From assembly GCF_000515315.1 (NCBI RefSeq), contig NZ_KI911562.1:2378501-2442500 (forward strand): 64,000 nucleotides of DNA. Direction: 5' to 3'. The first letter of the stretch is position 1. Each line of letters begins with the position of its first letter. Below, piece after piece: positions 1 to 9,923 of this stretch. The notes under the pieces were generated by a model. That model did not search any database, had not been told where the DNA came from, and saw only the letters and a list, made by a program, of their open reading frames with translations. The position numbers were made by a program, and so were the translations under genes. The DNA is from Asinibacterium sp. OR53 (GTDB lineage Bacteria > Bacteroidota > Bacteroidia > Chitinophagales > Chitinophagaceae).

Positions 1-516
1 ATTCGCTAAACCTAATTTATTGGGTAATATGTTGATGAACAACCAAACTAAGAAGCTGTAACTTATTATCTGAAAGATGCTGTTTAACGCTACCAGCAAT
101 GCCGTATATTCCCTGTTGGCTTTTGCTAAATCACTCCAAACAATTACCATTGCGATACATCTTGCCAAACCTATCAGTATTAAGCCTGTCATATAATCGG
201 GTTCATTCCGTAAAAACAAAACGGCTAATCCGAACATCAGCACAGTACCAATAACCCAATTGAGCAATAAGGATAAGCCGATTACTTTTTTATCCTTTAA
301 TGCTTTCGGTAGTAATGTATAATCCACTTTTGCCAACGGAGGGTACATCATCAGTATTAAACCTATTGCTAAAGGAATGTTTGTAGTGCCTACGGCTAAA
401 GCGTTTGTAACTTTTGAAATACCTGGAAAGAAATGCCCTAATCCTACGCCTGCCACCATTGCAAGAAATATCCATAAGGTAAGGTAACGGTCAAGAAATT
501 TTAATTTTGGCTGCAT
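1..516 (-). CDS. ACR3-family arsenite efflux transporter (partial, N-terminal part)
   Basis: Reading the minus strand from an ATG at 516 gives an open frame to the window edge, about 172 residues, so the C-terminal half is missing. It starts MQPKLKFLDRYLTLW and has several hydrophobic spans, with LGHFFPGIS and LARCIAMVIVWSDLA matching the ACR3 (bile acid:Na+ symporter superfamily) arsenite exporters; the RC in LARCIA is the region of the conserved Cys needed for As(III) transport. It would pump arsenite across the inner membrane. The ATG lies 3 nt after the stop of the arsenate reductase, so the two are translated from one operon mRNA. Well supported. Confidence 0.9.
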   Translation of the reverse strand, partial: MQPKLKFLDRYLTLWIFLAMVAGVGLGHFFPGISKVTNALAVGTTNIPLAIGLILMMYPPLAKVDYTLLPKALKDKKVIGLSLLLNWVIGTVLMFGLAVLFLRNEPDYMTGLILIGLARCIAMVIVWSDLAKANREYTALLVALNSIFQIISYSFLVWLFINILPNKLGLAN

Positions 517-519
517 TGG

Positions 520-1134
520 TTATCGGCTGATTTTTGAGAATATATAAAACATTTCGGTTGCAATCTGCAAACTTCTTTCGGCATATACCTTTGATTGCTC
601 CGGTGTATTGTCTGAAATTTTAGGGTCTTCAAATGTAATGGGTATTCTTTTTTCTGCCCCAGCAATAAAAGGACAACCCCCATCTGCCTGCGAACAGGTC
701 ATGATAGCTGCAAACGCTGATACAGGGTTAAAAAGGTTATCATATTTTTTTGAAAAGCCAATTACGGGCAAAGCATTGGCACTGTACTTTATTGCATATA
801 CCGGATTATTGCTATCTACAATTTTGAAAATAGAGAAGCCCTGATTTGTCAAGGTTTCTGCTACTTTCGGAAACAATGCTGTTTCTTCCGTACCGCCCGA
901 ATAACAATATACATTTGGAATGCTAAAGTGTGCTGCCGCTACCTGCGCCCAAACTTGTGATAGATGGCTTCTGCGTGAATTGTGAGTGCAAATGAAATTT
1001 AGGTTTACATTTTCCCTGTTAATTACTTTTTGCTGTACAAAATCTATTAGCGGTTGTAACGTAGCTTTACGTTCTTCGTCAATTTTTTGATTAGCAATAA
1101 TATTGTTTACCGTTTCTATTAAATCCTTATACAT
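520..1134 (-). CDS. arsC: Arsenate reductase, low-molecular-weight phosphatase (thioredoxin-coupled) type
   Basis: 204 residues. The signature CTHNSRR (Cys49, x5, Arg55) is the P-loop of the low-molecular-weight protein tyrosine phosphatase fold used by thioredoxin-dependent arsenate reductases. Further Cys residues occur in MTCSQADGGCPF. An N-terminal extension of about 40 residues precedes the fold, as is usual in Bacteroidota homologues. It would reduce As(V) to As(III) in the cytoplasm for export by the adjoining ACR3 pump. It lies between DUF6428 (18 nt upstream) and the pump (3 nt downstream), in one ArsR-controlled operon. Annotators often call it protein-tyrosine-phosphatase; the operon makes arsenate the likely substrate. 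Confidence 0.88.
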   Translation of the reverse strand: MYKDLIETVNNIIANQKIDEERKATLQPLIDFVQQKVINRENVNLNFICTHNSRRSHLSQVWAQVAAAHFSIPNVYCYSGGTEETALFPKVAETLTNQGFSIFKIVDSNNPVYAIKYSANALPVIGFSKKYDNLFNPVSAFAAIMTCSQADGGCPFIAGAEKRIPITFEDPKISDNTPEQSKVYAERSLQIATEMFYIFSKISR

Positions 1135-1152
1135 TTTAATTGGTTTTAGTAT

Positions 1153-1626
1153 TTAGCAACAACCGGAATTTGGCGTGCAGCAAGATGTTTGATTTACTGG
1201 CAACTCGGATAAATTCTTCTTTTGTTTTTCAGACGGAATAACGCACGCATCTTGTGCCAAGCAAGCTGTTGTTTTGCTTTTTAGCACAAAAGTTTCTCCA
1301 TTAAAATCCAAGTCATATTTTCCGATAGTGTCCGATTGATATTCTACCTCAATTTCAAAATCCTCAATACCTAATTTCTCCTCCGAAAGTTTAATAATGT
1401 TCAAAAGTTTGGCTGGCTTTAATCGGTGTTCATAGTCGTTAGCGTTCCAGAGCTGAAAATTGACAACCTTTTCATTTCTGATGGTTCCGCCACAGTCAAT
1501 AAAATGTTTGGTAATAACACCTACTTCCGTAACGTGAAAGTGTTCCGGTACAAATGTGCCATTTTCCAAATGAAATTCGACATTGCCCAACGTTGGCAAG
1601 ATTTCTTTGATTTCTGATAGCTTCAT
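1153..1626 (-). CDS. DUF6428 family protein with Cys-rich tail, ars operon
   Basis: 157 residues, soluble, no signal peptide. I recognise it as the DUF6428 family, usually found between arsR and arsC in Bacteroidota ars operons. The function is not established. The notable part is the C-terminus: a lone Cys pair region (ACLAQDAC) followed by a final CCTPNSGCC. Vicinal Cys pairs bind As(III) well, so a role as arsenite chaperone or sensor is an inference. It is the first gene after arsR, 58 nt downstream, and its stop is 18 nt before arsC. Confidence 0.8.
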   Translation of the reverse strand: MKLSEIKEILPTLGNVEFHLENGTFVPEHFHVTEVGVITKHFIDCGGTIRNEKVVNFQLWNANDYEHRLKPAKLLNIIKLSEEKLGIEDFEIEVEYQSDTIGKYDLDFNGETFVLKSKTTACLAQDACVIPSEKQKKNLSELPVNQTSCCTPNSGCC

Positions 1627-1684
1627 CGTTTTTTATTTAATTGTTATATTGCTTTATTGCGATTGATATGTTCAAAAAAAATGC

Positions 1685-2014
1685 TTAACAGCATTTATCA
1701 ACTCCTACATTATCCACAAAGAAAGTATTGAGTTCCTTTTTAACCTGTTGCCAAACATTTTCATCAATACAGTAGCATACACTCGTACCCTCTATATTTC
1801 CCTTAATGATGCCAATGTTTTTTAATTCTTTTAAGTGTTGCGAAATTGTAGCCTGAGCCAATCCTAATTCCTCTACCAGGTCGTTACAGATACACGCATT
1901 CTGCTTGATAATGTATTGCAGGATAGCGATACGGGCAGGATGTGCCAATGCCTTTAAAGTAATGGCTAAACTGTTTTGTTGCTCTGTAAATATTTCCGTT
2001 TTAGTTACGCCCAT
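1685..2014 (-). CDS. arsR: ArsR-family metalloregulatory repressor
   Basis: 109 residues with the winged-helix fold of ArsR/SmtB proteins. The recognition helix region reads LGLAQATISQHLKELK, and just before it comes ACICNDLVEEL, matching the As(III)-binding CxC motif of ArsR on the alpha3 helix. A terminal CC (VDKCC) adds possible thiol ligands. It would repress the ars operon and release DNA on binding arsenite. It is first in the operon; a near-perfect palindrome lies directly upstream (2032-2047). A TAATTTTG box (2019-2026) is only 5 nt from the ATG, which would imply a leaderless message or a chance match. Confidence 0.93.
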   Translation of the reverse strand: MGVTKTEIFTEQQNSLAITLKALAHPARIAILQYIIKQNACICNDLVEELGLAQATISQHLKELKNIGIIKGNIEGTSVCYCIDENVWQQVKKELNTFFVDNVGVDKCC

Positions 2015-2031
2015 TTGACAAAATTAAATAC

Positions 2032-2047
2032 ATCGCAATATTACGAT
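2032..2047 (-). promoter_or_regulatory. Candidate ArsR operator (palindrome)
   Basis: ATCGCAATATTACGAT is an imperfect palindrome: ATCG, one base, AATATT, one base, CGAT. It lies 18 nt upstream of the arsR start, next to a TAATTTTG -7-like box at 2019-2026. Position and symmetry fit an autoregulatory ArsR site; binding is inferred. Confidence 0.5.
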
Positions 2048-2123
2048 AAATATTTTAAACCCAAAAATAGTTGTGAAAATTAATATCCGTTTCTACTTCT
2101 ATATTCAACCGTCATCCGGTCAA

Positions 2124-2170
2124 AAACTGCCACCCAAAGCCAACTACTACCGCTTTGGGTGTGGCAGTTT
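2124..2170. repeat. Inverted repeat between arsR and the DUF1896 gene
   Basis: The arms AACTGCCACCCAAAGC and GCTTTGGGTGTGGCAGTT (outer ends 2124 and 2170) pair over about 16 bp with a two-base bulge and an 11-base loop. It lies in the divergent gap between arsR (minus) and the DUF1896 gene (plus, start 2220). No T-tract follows, so it is a poor terminator. It could be a leader structure or a scar at the junction of ars cargo and ICE backbone. Confidence 0.45.
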
Positions 2171-2219
2171 ATTGCCATAATACTTTAGCTACTCATTGAA
2201 AATTTTAAACAAAATCAAT

Positions 2220-2654
2220 ATGAGTACACAGCAAAAAGACCTCTCTTATTTTACGTTAAGGTTACAGGAATTATTAAATACCAGCTTCCCCGAAAAAGCA
2301 GACGACCAAAAGTTTGTCGAGCAACGTTCCAAGTGGGCGGCAAACGCCTACGAAGGTGCATTTAGTTCAGGAAACTCCATAGAGCAATGCGACCGTATCG
2401 CAGATTATATACTCTTTGAGGGGCTTCATTATTCCAAATTCGACACTGTTTTTCAAGTGGTCTGCAATGAGTTTAACAGCATTATGCTGGACGAGGAATT
2501 GCGCCCCTTTGCTCAAAAGATGCTGCCTGTCTGCGAACCCGTATTTGCAAAATATGTGCTGACAGATGACTTCGCCTATACCACCGACCACGACCTGCTC
2601 TATACGGAAATCACGGGAACCATAGCAATTCATATCGAAGACTATGGCATTTAA
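2220..2654 (+). CDS. DUF1896 family protein
   Basis: 144 residues from the ATG at 2220 ([11 protein letters not shown]); an in-frame ATG at 2196 would add eight residues, but the family normally starts near the chosen site. It is an acidic, soluble protein matching DUF1896, which in Bacteroidota conjugative elements almost always sits directly before the large methyltransferase-helicase gene, as here (11-nt overlap). The function is unknown. Tight coupling suggests it acts with that protein, for instance as a partner or chaperone; this is inference. Confidence 0.82.
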   Translation: MSTQQKDLSYFTLRLQELLNTSFPEKADDQKFVEQRSKWAANAYEGAFSSGNSIEQCDRIADYILFEGLHYSKFDTVFQVVCNEFNSIMLDEELRPFAQKMLPVCEPVFAKYVLTDDFAYTTDHDLLYTEITGTIAIHIEDYGI

Positions 2655-5600
2655 TCAACGTGAACACCTGAAGCAGAATATCGAGGCGTTACGGGTCATG
2701 TTCAGGTTAGAGAAAGAAAAACGCCAAGCTACCGAAGCCGAACGGCAGCAACTTTTACAGTACAGTGGTTTCGGAGGACTAAAATTCATTTTAAATCCCG
2801 CAGAGCATCCGACAGATATAAAGCAGTGGAAAGATTATGAGCGGACGTATTTTGAGGAAACGCAGGAACTACACAGGGTACTGAAAGAAAATGCCAAAGA
2901 CGAAAGGCAGTATAAACACTTTGTGGACAGTATGCGCAGTTCGGTACTTACGGCGTTTTATACTCCGCCCGAAATCATCAATACATTATCCGATGTATTC
3001 AAAGAAAATCGCATAGCGATACAAAAATTTTTAGAGCCATCGGCAGGTGTCGGTGGTTTTATCCAGTCTTTTACAGATAAAAACGTGCCGCAGGTTACGG
3101 CTTATGAAAAAGACCTGCTAACGGGCAAAATCCTCAAACAGATTTACCCTGACAGAAATATCCGTATAAGCGGTTTTGAAGAAATACCCGAAAGGGAGCT
3201 GAACAGCTACGATGTAGTTGCCAGCAATATTCCATTTGGTACAAGTGCGGTATTTGACCTTTCATATTCACGGGGCGATGACCCAGCAAGGGCACAGGCA
3301 GCAAGGGGCATCCACAATTACTTTTTCCTAAAGGGAACGGACACGCTACGGGATGGCGGTGTTCTCGCTTTCATCACCTCACAGGGTGTTTTGGATAGCC
3401 CAAGCAATAAGCCCATACGTGAGGCATTGATGGCAGCGCATAACCTTGTTTCGGTGGTACGGCTACCGAACAATCTTTTCATGGATTATGCCGGAACAGA
3501 AGTCGGCAGCGACCTTATCGTACTTCAAAAGAACATGGGCAAACAAGGTCTTACGGAATTGGAAAAAGACTTTTGTGATACGCTGCTCACGAAGCACAAC
3601 GACCACGTAAACGCTTTCGTTCATTATACCGCCCCCGTTGTATTTGACGAAATCATACAATCTACCGACCTCTACGGCAAACCTTATACCGTCTATACAC
3701 ATAGTGGCGGTGTAGCTGAAATTGCAAAAGAAGCAAAGCAAATATTGTCTGCGGATTTTAAAGGCAATTTGAACCTGAACCTTTACAAAGGAATTGCGCC
3801 GGGTGAGCCTACGGTACAGCCGGATATTAGCCTGCCAACTAAACCGACACCAGTGCAGCCGGCTACCGGCATAGAAAAGAGCGAAACGCCACAACCCACG
3901 TTATTCAATTTTCCCAATCCTGCGGCAGCACAACCGAGAATGAACAAGGCACAGGACGGCATGACTGCGATAGCAGATCTGCCGTCAAAGCAGGAAGAAG
4001 TACAGTTGAGTTTATTCGACCTCTTTAACAGTACGCCACAGGCTGCCGTTCTTGCTCCATCGAAAAGGGTTAGGCGCAGACCAACCGTTACCAAGAAAAA
4101 GGCGGGCAATCGCCCGCATCAGCCGGGGTTATTTGATTATATACCTCTGCGCCTGCCAAAAGAGGAAACGCCGAAGCCCCCAGCCACGCCACGAGCAAAC
4201 AAGCAGGCAACCGTAATGGGCGATTTGTTTTCGTCCGTTGGTATTAACAGCCGTGGTGAAATAGAAAAAATATCCAAAGACAAACCTGCTGTTCCTGCCA
4301 ATGATAATGTACTCCCTGAACCTGCGCTATATTCCGGCGAACTGCAATCATTTCACCGAGATGATTGCCTTGTGATGGATAACGGGTTTGTTGGTTATTT
4401 GAGGGAGGTGGATATACCAAACGGTACGGCGGTCTTTAACCCGCTATCCTTGCCAGCCCATCAGAAAGCAAGAACCGAAGCCTATATAGGATTGCGGGAT
4501 GCCTATCAGCAGCTTTACAATCAGGAAGCACAACACCATACCGAGTATAAGCAGGAACGGGAAACGCTGAACCGTCTTTATGATGATTTTGAAAAAAGGT
4601 ACGGCAACCTGAACAGTGCCGACAATATCAAATTAATTAAGACCGACAGCGCAGGCAAGGAAGTACCATTTTTAGAGCGTGTGGTAGGCGGCGTAGTGCA
4701 TAAGGCAGATATATTCCACCAACCTGTAAGTTTTTCTACAATAACGCTTACAACGGACAACCCCGATGAAGCGTTGGCGGCATCGCTCAATAAGTACGGC
4801 ACGGTGGATTTGGGCTATATGTCGGAAATCAGCGGAATGTCCGGCGAAGATTTAAAAGATGCGCTGCATGGCCGCATCTTTTACAATCCTGTACAAAAGG
4901 AATATGAGATAGCCGAAAAATGGGTTTCGGGCAACGTGATTGAAAAAGCCGGAGAAGTGCAGGCATACCTTATCGGGCAACCCGATGACAAGGAAGCTGC
5001 TGCAAGCCTTAAAGCCCTCGAAGAAGCCAAGCCCCGCAGGATAGAGTTTGAAGAACTCGATTTTAACCTCGGTGAACGCTGGATACCTACGGGTATCTAC
5101 AATCGTTTTGCTTCGCACCTTTTTGATACGGATATACGCATCCATTATTCTGAAAGTTCCGATGACTTTTCTATCAGTTGCGACCGCAAGAATATCCATA
5201 TCACCGAAAAATATGCTATCAAGTCGGAAAGCCGGACGTTTGACGGCGTTACCCTCCTGAAACACGCCCTTGTCAATACCACGCCTGACATTACCAAAAA
5301 GGTAATAATAGATGACAAGGAAGTCAAGGTGCGGGATATGGAAGCCATACAAATGGCGAACAGCAAAATTGATGAGATACGCAGGGAATTTTCGGATTGG
5401 CTCTTTGCGCAGAACGATGAATTTAAGCAAAGGTTGACCGACAAGTACAACGACACCTTTAATTGCTTTGTCCGTCCGCAGTATGACGGCAGCCATCAGG
5501 AGTTTCCGGGGCTTGACCGTAAAGCGTTGGGCATTGAAGACCTGTACCCAAGCCAAAAAGATGCCGTTTGGATGATTAAGACAAACGGCGGTGCTATCTG

Positions 5601-8154
5601 CGACCATGAAGTTGGTGCGGGTAAAACACTCATTATGTGTACGGCGGCACAGGAAATGAAGCGTTTGGGTTTGGCGCACAAGCCGATTATTATCGGGCTA
5701 AAAGCCAATGTGCATGAGATAGCGGAAACCTACCGCAAAGCCTATCCTCACGCCAAAATTTTATATCCCGGCAAGGAAGATTTTACCCCGCAGAAACGCC
5801 TGCGCATTTTCGGCGATATTAAAAACAATGATTGGGATTGTGTCATTTTAACCCACGACCAATTCGGGATGATACCGCAATCACCCGAAATGCAAAAGCA
5901 GATTTTAGAAGCGGAACTGGAAAGCGTGGAAGATAACCTTGCCGCTTTGGAAGCGCAGGGCAAAGAAGTTTCAAGAGGAATGCTTAAAGGAGTTATTGTC
6001 CGAAAACAGAACTTGGAAGTAAAATTAAAAACACTGGAGCATGACATCGAAAACCGTAAGGATGATGTTGTGGACTTTAAAATGATGGGCATTGACCACA
6101 TTTTTGTGGACGAAAGCCACCGTTTTAAAAACCTCATGTTTAACACAAGGCATGAACGTGTAGCGGGATTGGGCAATATGGCAGGCAGCCAAAAGGCGTT
6201 AAACCTGCTGTTTGCCCTCCGCACTATTCAGGAGCGCACAGGCAAAGACCTGGGCGCAACGTTTCTTTCGGGTACAACCATTAGCAACTCGCTCACAGAA
6301 CTGTATTTGCTCTTTAAATACCTGCGCCCTCAAGCAATGGAAAAACAGGGCATCAACTGTTTTGATGCGTGGGCAGCCATATACGCACGTAAGACCACCG
6401 ATTATGAATTTTCGGTGGCGAATAATATCGTATCGAAAGAGCGTTTCCGCTTCTTTATCAAAGTACCGGAACTGGCGCAGTTCTATTCAGAAATCACGGA
6501 CTATCGTACCGCAAAGGATATTGGTATAGACCGTCCCGAAAAGAACGAAATACTGTACCATATTCCGCCCACGCCGGAGCAGGAGATTTTCATTCAAAAG
6601 TTGATGGAGTTTGCCAAGACGGGTAATGCAGAACTTTTGGGCAGACCTCCGTTAAGTGAAAGCGAAGAAAAAGCAAAGATGCTGATTGCGACAGATTACG
6701 CCCGTAAAATGTCGCTGGATATGCGGATGATTAGCCGGAAGTATGAAGACCACCCCGACAATAAAGCCTCGCACTGTGCGGCTAATATTGCCAAATACTA
6801 CAACAAATATAGTGCGCAGAAAGGAACGCAGTTTGTTTTCTCCGACCTCGGCACGTATAAGCCCGCAGAATGGAACGTTTATTCGGAAATTAAGCGCAAG
6901 CTGGTAGAAGACCACGGCATCCCTGCACATGAAATACGGTTTATTCAGGAGGCTAAGAATGAGAAGCAGCGCAAGGAACTTATCAGGGATGTAAACGAGG
7001 GAAAAATACGGGTGCTGTTCGGTTCTACCGAAATGCTGGGTACGGGTGTGAACGCACAAAAACGGGCGGTTGCTGTTCACCATTTGGATATACCGTGGCG
7101 ACCAAGTGACCTTGCCCAACGGGACGGCAGGGCTATCCGTAAAGGCAATGATATTGCCAAATTCTTTGCCGATAACAAGGTAGATATTTTCATCTACGCA
7201 GTTCAAAAATCATTGGATAGCTACAAGTTCAATACCCTGTATAATAAGCAGGTGTTTATTGAACAATTAAAAAGCAACAGCCTCGGTAAACGTACCATTG
7301 ATGAGGGTGGAATGGATGAAAAAACAGGTATGAACTTCTCTGAATATGTGGCAATACTTTCGGGAAACACAGACCTTTTGGAAAAAGCGAAACTGGAAAA
7401 GCAGATAGCCGGGCTGGAAAGCGAACGGCAGGCGCACAACCGTTCCAAGCTGACTTCCAAATACAAGCTGGAAGATACCGTTGCCACGCTGGAAAATACA
7501 CAGTCCCGTTTCGACCGTATGAGCCTCGACCTCGAAAACCTGCAACAGCGCATACAGAAAAACAAAGAAGGCGATGTACTCAATCCTGTGCAGCTTATCG
7601 GGCTATCACCCAATGCCGATGTAAAACAGATTGGGACAAAGCTCAACCAGCTTTCTGAAAAAGCCCGTACCGCAGGGCAGTATGAGGAAATTGGTACGCT
7701 GTATGGTTTTACGCTCTTGGTGAAAACGGAAGTTTCCCAAAAGGACGGTGTTGATATTAAGGATAACCGTTTCTTTGTTCAGGGTGAGGGCAATATCAAA
7801 TACACGTTCAACAACGGTAAAATGGCGACCGATGCAAAAACGGCATCGCTCAATTTCCTGAATGCACTGGAAAAAATACCCGGTATTTTAGAACAGGAGC
7901 AAAAGAAAATCGCTGAACTACAAAAAAACCTCCCTGTTCTTCAGGAAGTGGTAAACGGCACATGGAAAAAAGAACAGGCTTTGAGCGACCTTAAAACGGA
8001 ACTGGCGGCGGTTGAAAGGAAAATACAACTATCTATAAAGCCGGAAACCGATACGGAAGCGATACAGCCCGAAAAAGCCGAAAAACAAAGTCAGAATAAT
8101 TCTGAAACGATTGTACGGGTTAAAGGTATTCATCTGCCAAGAGGGTTTTTATAA
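2644..8154 (+). CDS. Giant N6-adenine methyltransferase / SNF2-like helicase fusion (DarB-like)
   Basis: 1836 residues. The N-terminal part is an N6-adenine methyltransferase domain: FYTPPEI near 105, motif [10 protein letters not shown] near 131, motif IV SNIPFG near 194. A disordered Pro-rich linker (about 390-560) follows. The C-terminal half is a superfamily 2 (SNF2-type) helicase: Walker A EVGAGKT near 990, DESH box near 1157, motif [13 protein letters not shown] near 1495, then a coiled-coil tail. The architecture recalls phage P1 DarB antirestriction proteins and is a standard ICE backbone gene. It probably protects or processes incoming element DNA (inference). Three QxxLF motifs at 417, 454 and 493 in the linker resemble sliding-clamp-binding sites. 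A clear terminator follows. Confidence 0.85.
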   Translation: MAFNQREHLKQNIEALRVMFRLEKEKRQATEAERQQLLQYSGFGGLKFILNPAEHPTDIKQWKDYERTYFEETQELHRVLKENAKDERQYKHFVDSMRSSVLTAFYTPPEIINTLSDVFKENRIAIQKFLEPSAGVGGFIQSFTDKNVPQVTAYEKDLLTGKILKQIYPDRNIRISGFEEIPERELNSYDVVASNIPFGTSAVFDLSYSRGDDPARAQAARGIHNYFFLKGTDTLRDGGVLAFITSQGVLDSPSNKPIREALMAAHNLVSVVRLPNNLFMDYAGTEVGSDLIVLQKNMGKQGLTELEKDFCDTLLTKHNDHVNAFVHYTAPVVFDEIIQSTDLYGKPYTVYTHSGGVAEIAKEAKQILSADFKGNLNLNLYKGIAPGEPTVQPDISLPTKPTPVQPATGIEKSETPQPTLFNFPNPAAAQPRMNKAQDGMTAIADLPSKQEEVQLSLFDLFNSTPQAAVLAPSKRVRRRPTVTKKKAGNRPHQPGLFDYIPLRLPKEETPKPPATPRANKQATVMGDLFSSVGINSRGEIEKISKDKPAVPANDNVLPEPALYSGELQSFHRDDCLVMDNGFVGYLREVDIPNGTAVFNPLSLPAHQKARTEAYIGLRDAYQQLYNQEAQHHTEYKQERETLNRLYDDFEKRYGNLNSADNIKLIKTDSAGKEVPFLERVVGGVVHKADIFHQPVSFSTITLTTDNPDEALAASLNKYGTVDLGYMSEISGMSGEDLKDALHGRIFYNPVQKEYEIAEKWVSGNVIEKAGEVQAYLIGQPDDKEAAASLKALEEAKPRRIEFEELDFNLGERWIPTGIYNRFASHLFDTDIRIHYSESSDDFSISCDRKNIHITEKYAIKSESRTFDGVTLLKHALVNTTPDITKKVIIDDKEVKVRDMEAIQMANSKIDEIRREFSDWLFAQNDEFKQRLTDKYNDTFNCFVRPQYDGSHQEFPGLDRKALGIEDLYPSQKDAVWMIKTNGGAICDHEVGAGKTLIMCTAAQEMKRLGLAHKPIIIGLKANVHEIAETYRKAYPHAKILYPGKEDFTPQKRLRIFGDIKNNDWDCVILTHDQFGMIPQSPEMQKQILEAELESVEDNLAALEAQGKEVSRGMLKGVIVRKQNLEVKLKTLEHDIENRKDDVVDFKMMGIDHIFVDESHRFKNLMFNTRHERVAGLGNMAGSQKALNLLFALRTIQERTGKDLGATFLSGTTISNSLTELYLLFKYLRPQAMEKQGINCFDAWAAIYARKTTDYEFSVANNIVSKERFRFFIKVPELAQFYSEITDYRTAKDIGIDRPEKNEILYHIPPTPEQEIFIQKLMEFAKTGNAELLGRPPLSESEEKAKMLIATDYARKMSLDMRMISRKYEDHPDNKASHCAANIAKYYNKYSAQKGTQFVFSDLGTYKPAEWNVYSEIKRKLVEDHGIPAHEIRFIQEAKNEKQRKELIRDVNEGKIRVLFGSTEMLGTGVNAQKRAVAVHHLDIPWRPSDLAQRDGRAIRKGNDIAKFFADNKVDIFIYAVQKSLDSYKFNTLYNKQVFIEQLKSNSLGKRTIDEGGMDEKTGMNFSEYVAILSGNTDLLEKAKLEKQIAGLESERQAHNRSKLTSKYKLEDTVATLENTQSRFDRMSLDLENLQQRIQKNKEGDVLNPVQLIGLSPNADVKQIGTKLNQLSEKARTAGQYEEIGTLYGFTLLVKTEVSQKDGVDIKDNRFFVQGEGNIKYTFNNGKMATDAKTASLNFLNALEKIPGILEQEQKKIAELQKNLPVLQEVVNGTWKKEQALSDLKTELAAVERKIQLSIKPETDTEAIQPEKAEKQSQNNSETIVRVKGIHLPRGFL

Positions 8155-8176
8155 TACGGATAAGGCTGAAAAAAGC

Positions 8177-8202
8177 AAACGGGGATCTGCAAGTCCCCGT
8201 TT
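8177..8202 (+). terminator. Rho-independent terminator after the methyltransferase-helicase
   Basis: Perfect stem AAACGGGGA / TCCCCGTTT with an 8-base loop, followed by TACTTTTTTAT on the plus strand, 23 nt after the stop codon of the large gene. Confidence 0.88.
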
Positions 8203-8227
8203 ACTTTTTTATCTCTATTGGGTAATA

Positions 8228-9055
8228 TTATTTCTCATCTTGTTCGTCCATCTTCTTTAAAAGTCCATCCCGTAATTCATCGAGAAATTTTGTACGGTTT
8301 ATTTTTCGGGTTCTCAATTCCAAATAGGTTTGATAAAAATTACCTAACTCAACATCAAACGCACTTTCAAAATATTGGGCTATTATTCTTATATCGCTGT
8401 TCCCATTGTCAAAGACACCCTGATAATGCAGCGCATAAATTAGTTCAATCATTGCAACTTTACTACCTGTCCAATTCAATTTTTCTGTGGATGCCGAATT
8501 ACTGTCTTGGGTTTTGCTGTACAGTTGACCTTCGATATAAACCTGTATCAAGTCGTTGGCAATTATCTTAGCAACCTTATAATCATGGGAAGTGGAAAAG
8601 GTTTGGTCTGATTGGAAGTAGTAGGTGTCCAGCCACAGTTTTATATCGTGCTTGCCACGTACAAAAAAATTTTCATCAAGAAAAGAATTATTGCTACGAT
8701 AATACTTATAGAAATCAAGATTATTATCAAAGAACCTTTTGAGTTTTTTCAGTTCTTTGTTAAGGTATTTTCTTATCGGCTTTGCTCCGTAAGGTTTCCG
8801 TGCCTCAATTTTGTAGATAGCATTGTAGTAAATCAGCTTTGCTATAATGGCTGGTTTCTGATATTTGAAAAAGTGTATTTCTTCCTGCACATTTTTAAAC
8901 CCCGTCTTCAATACATATTCTTTCAATTCAGCAGTCTTGTGTAAAATAAGTTCAACTGCTTTTTCAGAGGAAGCTAAAACATTGCCTTGCTCGTATGTCA
9001 ATTCTTTTATTTCTTCTTCTAACTCCTCCATGATTTTTCTATAAAATCCCGTCAT
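8228..9055 (-). CDS. rteC: RteC family regulator of element excision/transfer
   Basis: 275 residues, helical and charged, matching RteC proteins. In CTnDOT, RteC is the DNA-binding activator of the excision genes, itself induced by RteA/RteB. Its presence fits an ICE whose excision is regulated. No RteA/RteB pair is in the window; only a degenerate stand-alone receiver (45,676-46,098) is seen, so the input to RteC is not evident. It is a monocistronic minus-strand gene, convergent with the methyltransferase-helicase. The start at 9055 is the first ATG; one a few codons on is possible. Confidence 0.82.
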   Translation of the reverse strand: MTGFYRKIMEELEEEIKELTYEQGNVLASSEKAVELILHKTAELKEYVLKTGFKNVQEEIHFFKYQKPAIIAKLIYYNAIYKIEARKPYGAKPIRKYLNKELKKLKRFFDNNLDFYKYYRSNNSFLDENFFVRGKHDIKLWLDTYYFQSDQTFSTSHDYKVAKIIANDLIQVYIEGQLYSKTQDSNSASTEKLNWTGSKVAMIELIYALHYQGVFDNGNSDIRIIAQYFESAFDVELGNFYQTYLELRTRKINRTKFLDELRDGLLKKMDEQDEK

Positions 9056-9171
9056 TGACTTTCACTTTAGATATTAAAGACTTAATTATTCTATATATGC
9101 GGTTCAAATTTTCAGTTATCCCATCGTACCTTTTTCACAGTTGTTAGCACCGGAAAGATTATTAGCTATCA

Positions 9172-9900
9172 TTAAACATTTACACCAAACAGATGCCCCA
9201 CCAATGCAGACAAGCCCATTGCGATTGTTCCCCAGATAGCAATTCTTACAATGGCTTTACCGATGCCCGCACCGCCTGTTTTTGCCGATACTATTCCCAA
9301 CAAAATGAGAAAGACAAGCGTAAAACAGTAGAGCCAGTATTCCATCCCCACAACGGGAGCCAGCAGCGTTACTGCTAAAGGCAATATTCCGCCTGCCGTG
9401 AAAGATGCCCCTGAAGCCAGTGCCGCCTGCATGGGGTTTGCCTTGCTGATTTCGTTAATCCCCAACTCATCCCTAACATGGGCAGCCAAAGCATCTTTTT
9501 CCATCAGTTCCTTAGCTACCTGCATGGCGGTTTCTTTTTTCAGTCCACGCCTTTCATAGATTTCTGCCAATATGTTGCGTTCTGTTTCCGGCATATCACG
9601 GAGTTCTTTTGCTTCCCTTTCTATGTCTGCTTTTTCAATGTCAGTCTGTGAACTTACAGACACGTATTCGCCTGCCGCCATTGATAAGGCTCCGGCAACA
9701 AGCGATGCAATGGTTGCCAGCAGTACGGGTTCTCTTGTCGTGCTGGCTGCGGCTATGCCGATAGCCAAGCTGGACACGGATATAATACCGTCATTGGCTC
9801 CCAGTACTGCGGCTCTAAGCCAGTTGCTACGATTGATGTAATGGTTGTTCCAATAGTTGTCAATCGTAATTTCATTTCCCTTTTCCTTTTTGTTTTTCAT
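9172..9900 (-). CDS. VIT1/CCC1-family divalent metal (Fe/Mn) transporter
   Basis: 242 residues. RAAVLGANDGIISVSSLAIG is the typical first membrane span of the VIT1/CCC1 family, followed by the second span and AGEYVSVSSQTD. A cytoplasmic Glu-rich helical domain (about 80-150) holds the regulatory metal sites in the family, and three further spans end the protein. It would move Fe2+ or Mn2+ out of the cytoplasm in exchange for protons. It lies 23 nt after the P-type ATPase stop, so the two are probably co-transcribed as ion-homeostasis cargo. The metal cannot be told from sequence. Confidence 0.88.
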   Translation of the reverse strand: MKNKKEKGNEITIDNYWNNHYINRSNWLRAAVLGANDGIISVSSLAIGIAAASTTREPVLLATIASLVAGALSMAAGEYVSVSSQTDIEKADIEREAKELRDMPETERNILAEIYERRGLKKETAMQVAKELMEKDALAAHVRDELGINEISKANPMQAALASGASFTAGGILPLAVTLLAPVVGMEYWLYCFTLVFLILLGIVSAKTGGAGIGKAIVRIAIWGTIAMGLSALVGHLFGVNV

Positions 9901-9923
9901 CGCTTTTGATTTTTTGTCAATTA

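Noticed and set aside
4852..5679. Long minus-strand frame (275 codons) inside the methyltransferase-helicase gene
   Set aside because: It is antisense to a strongly supported coding region, has no family resemblance, and arises from codon bias of the real gene.
6652..7206. Minus-strand frame of 184 codons in the helicase part
   Set aside because: Shadow of the helicase motifs on the plus strand; no recognisable domain.
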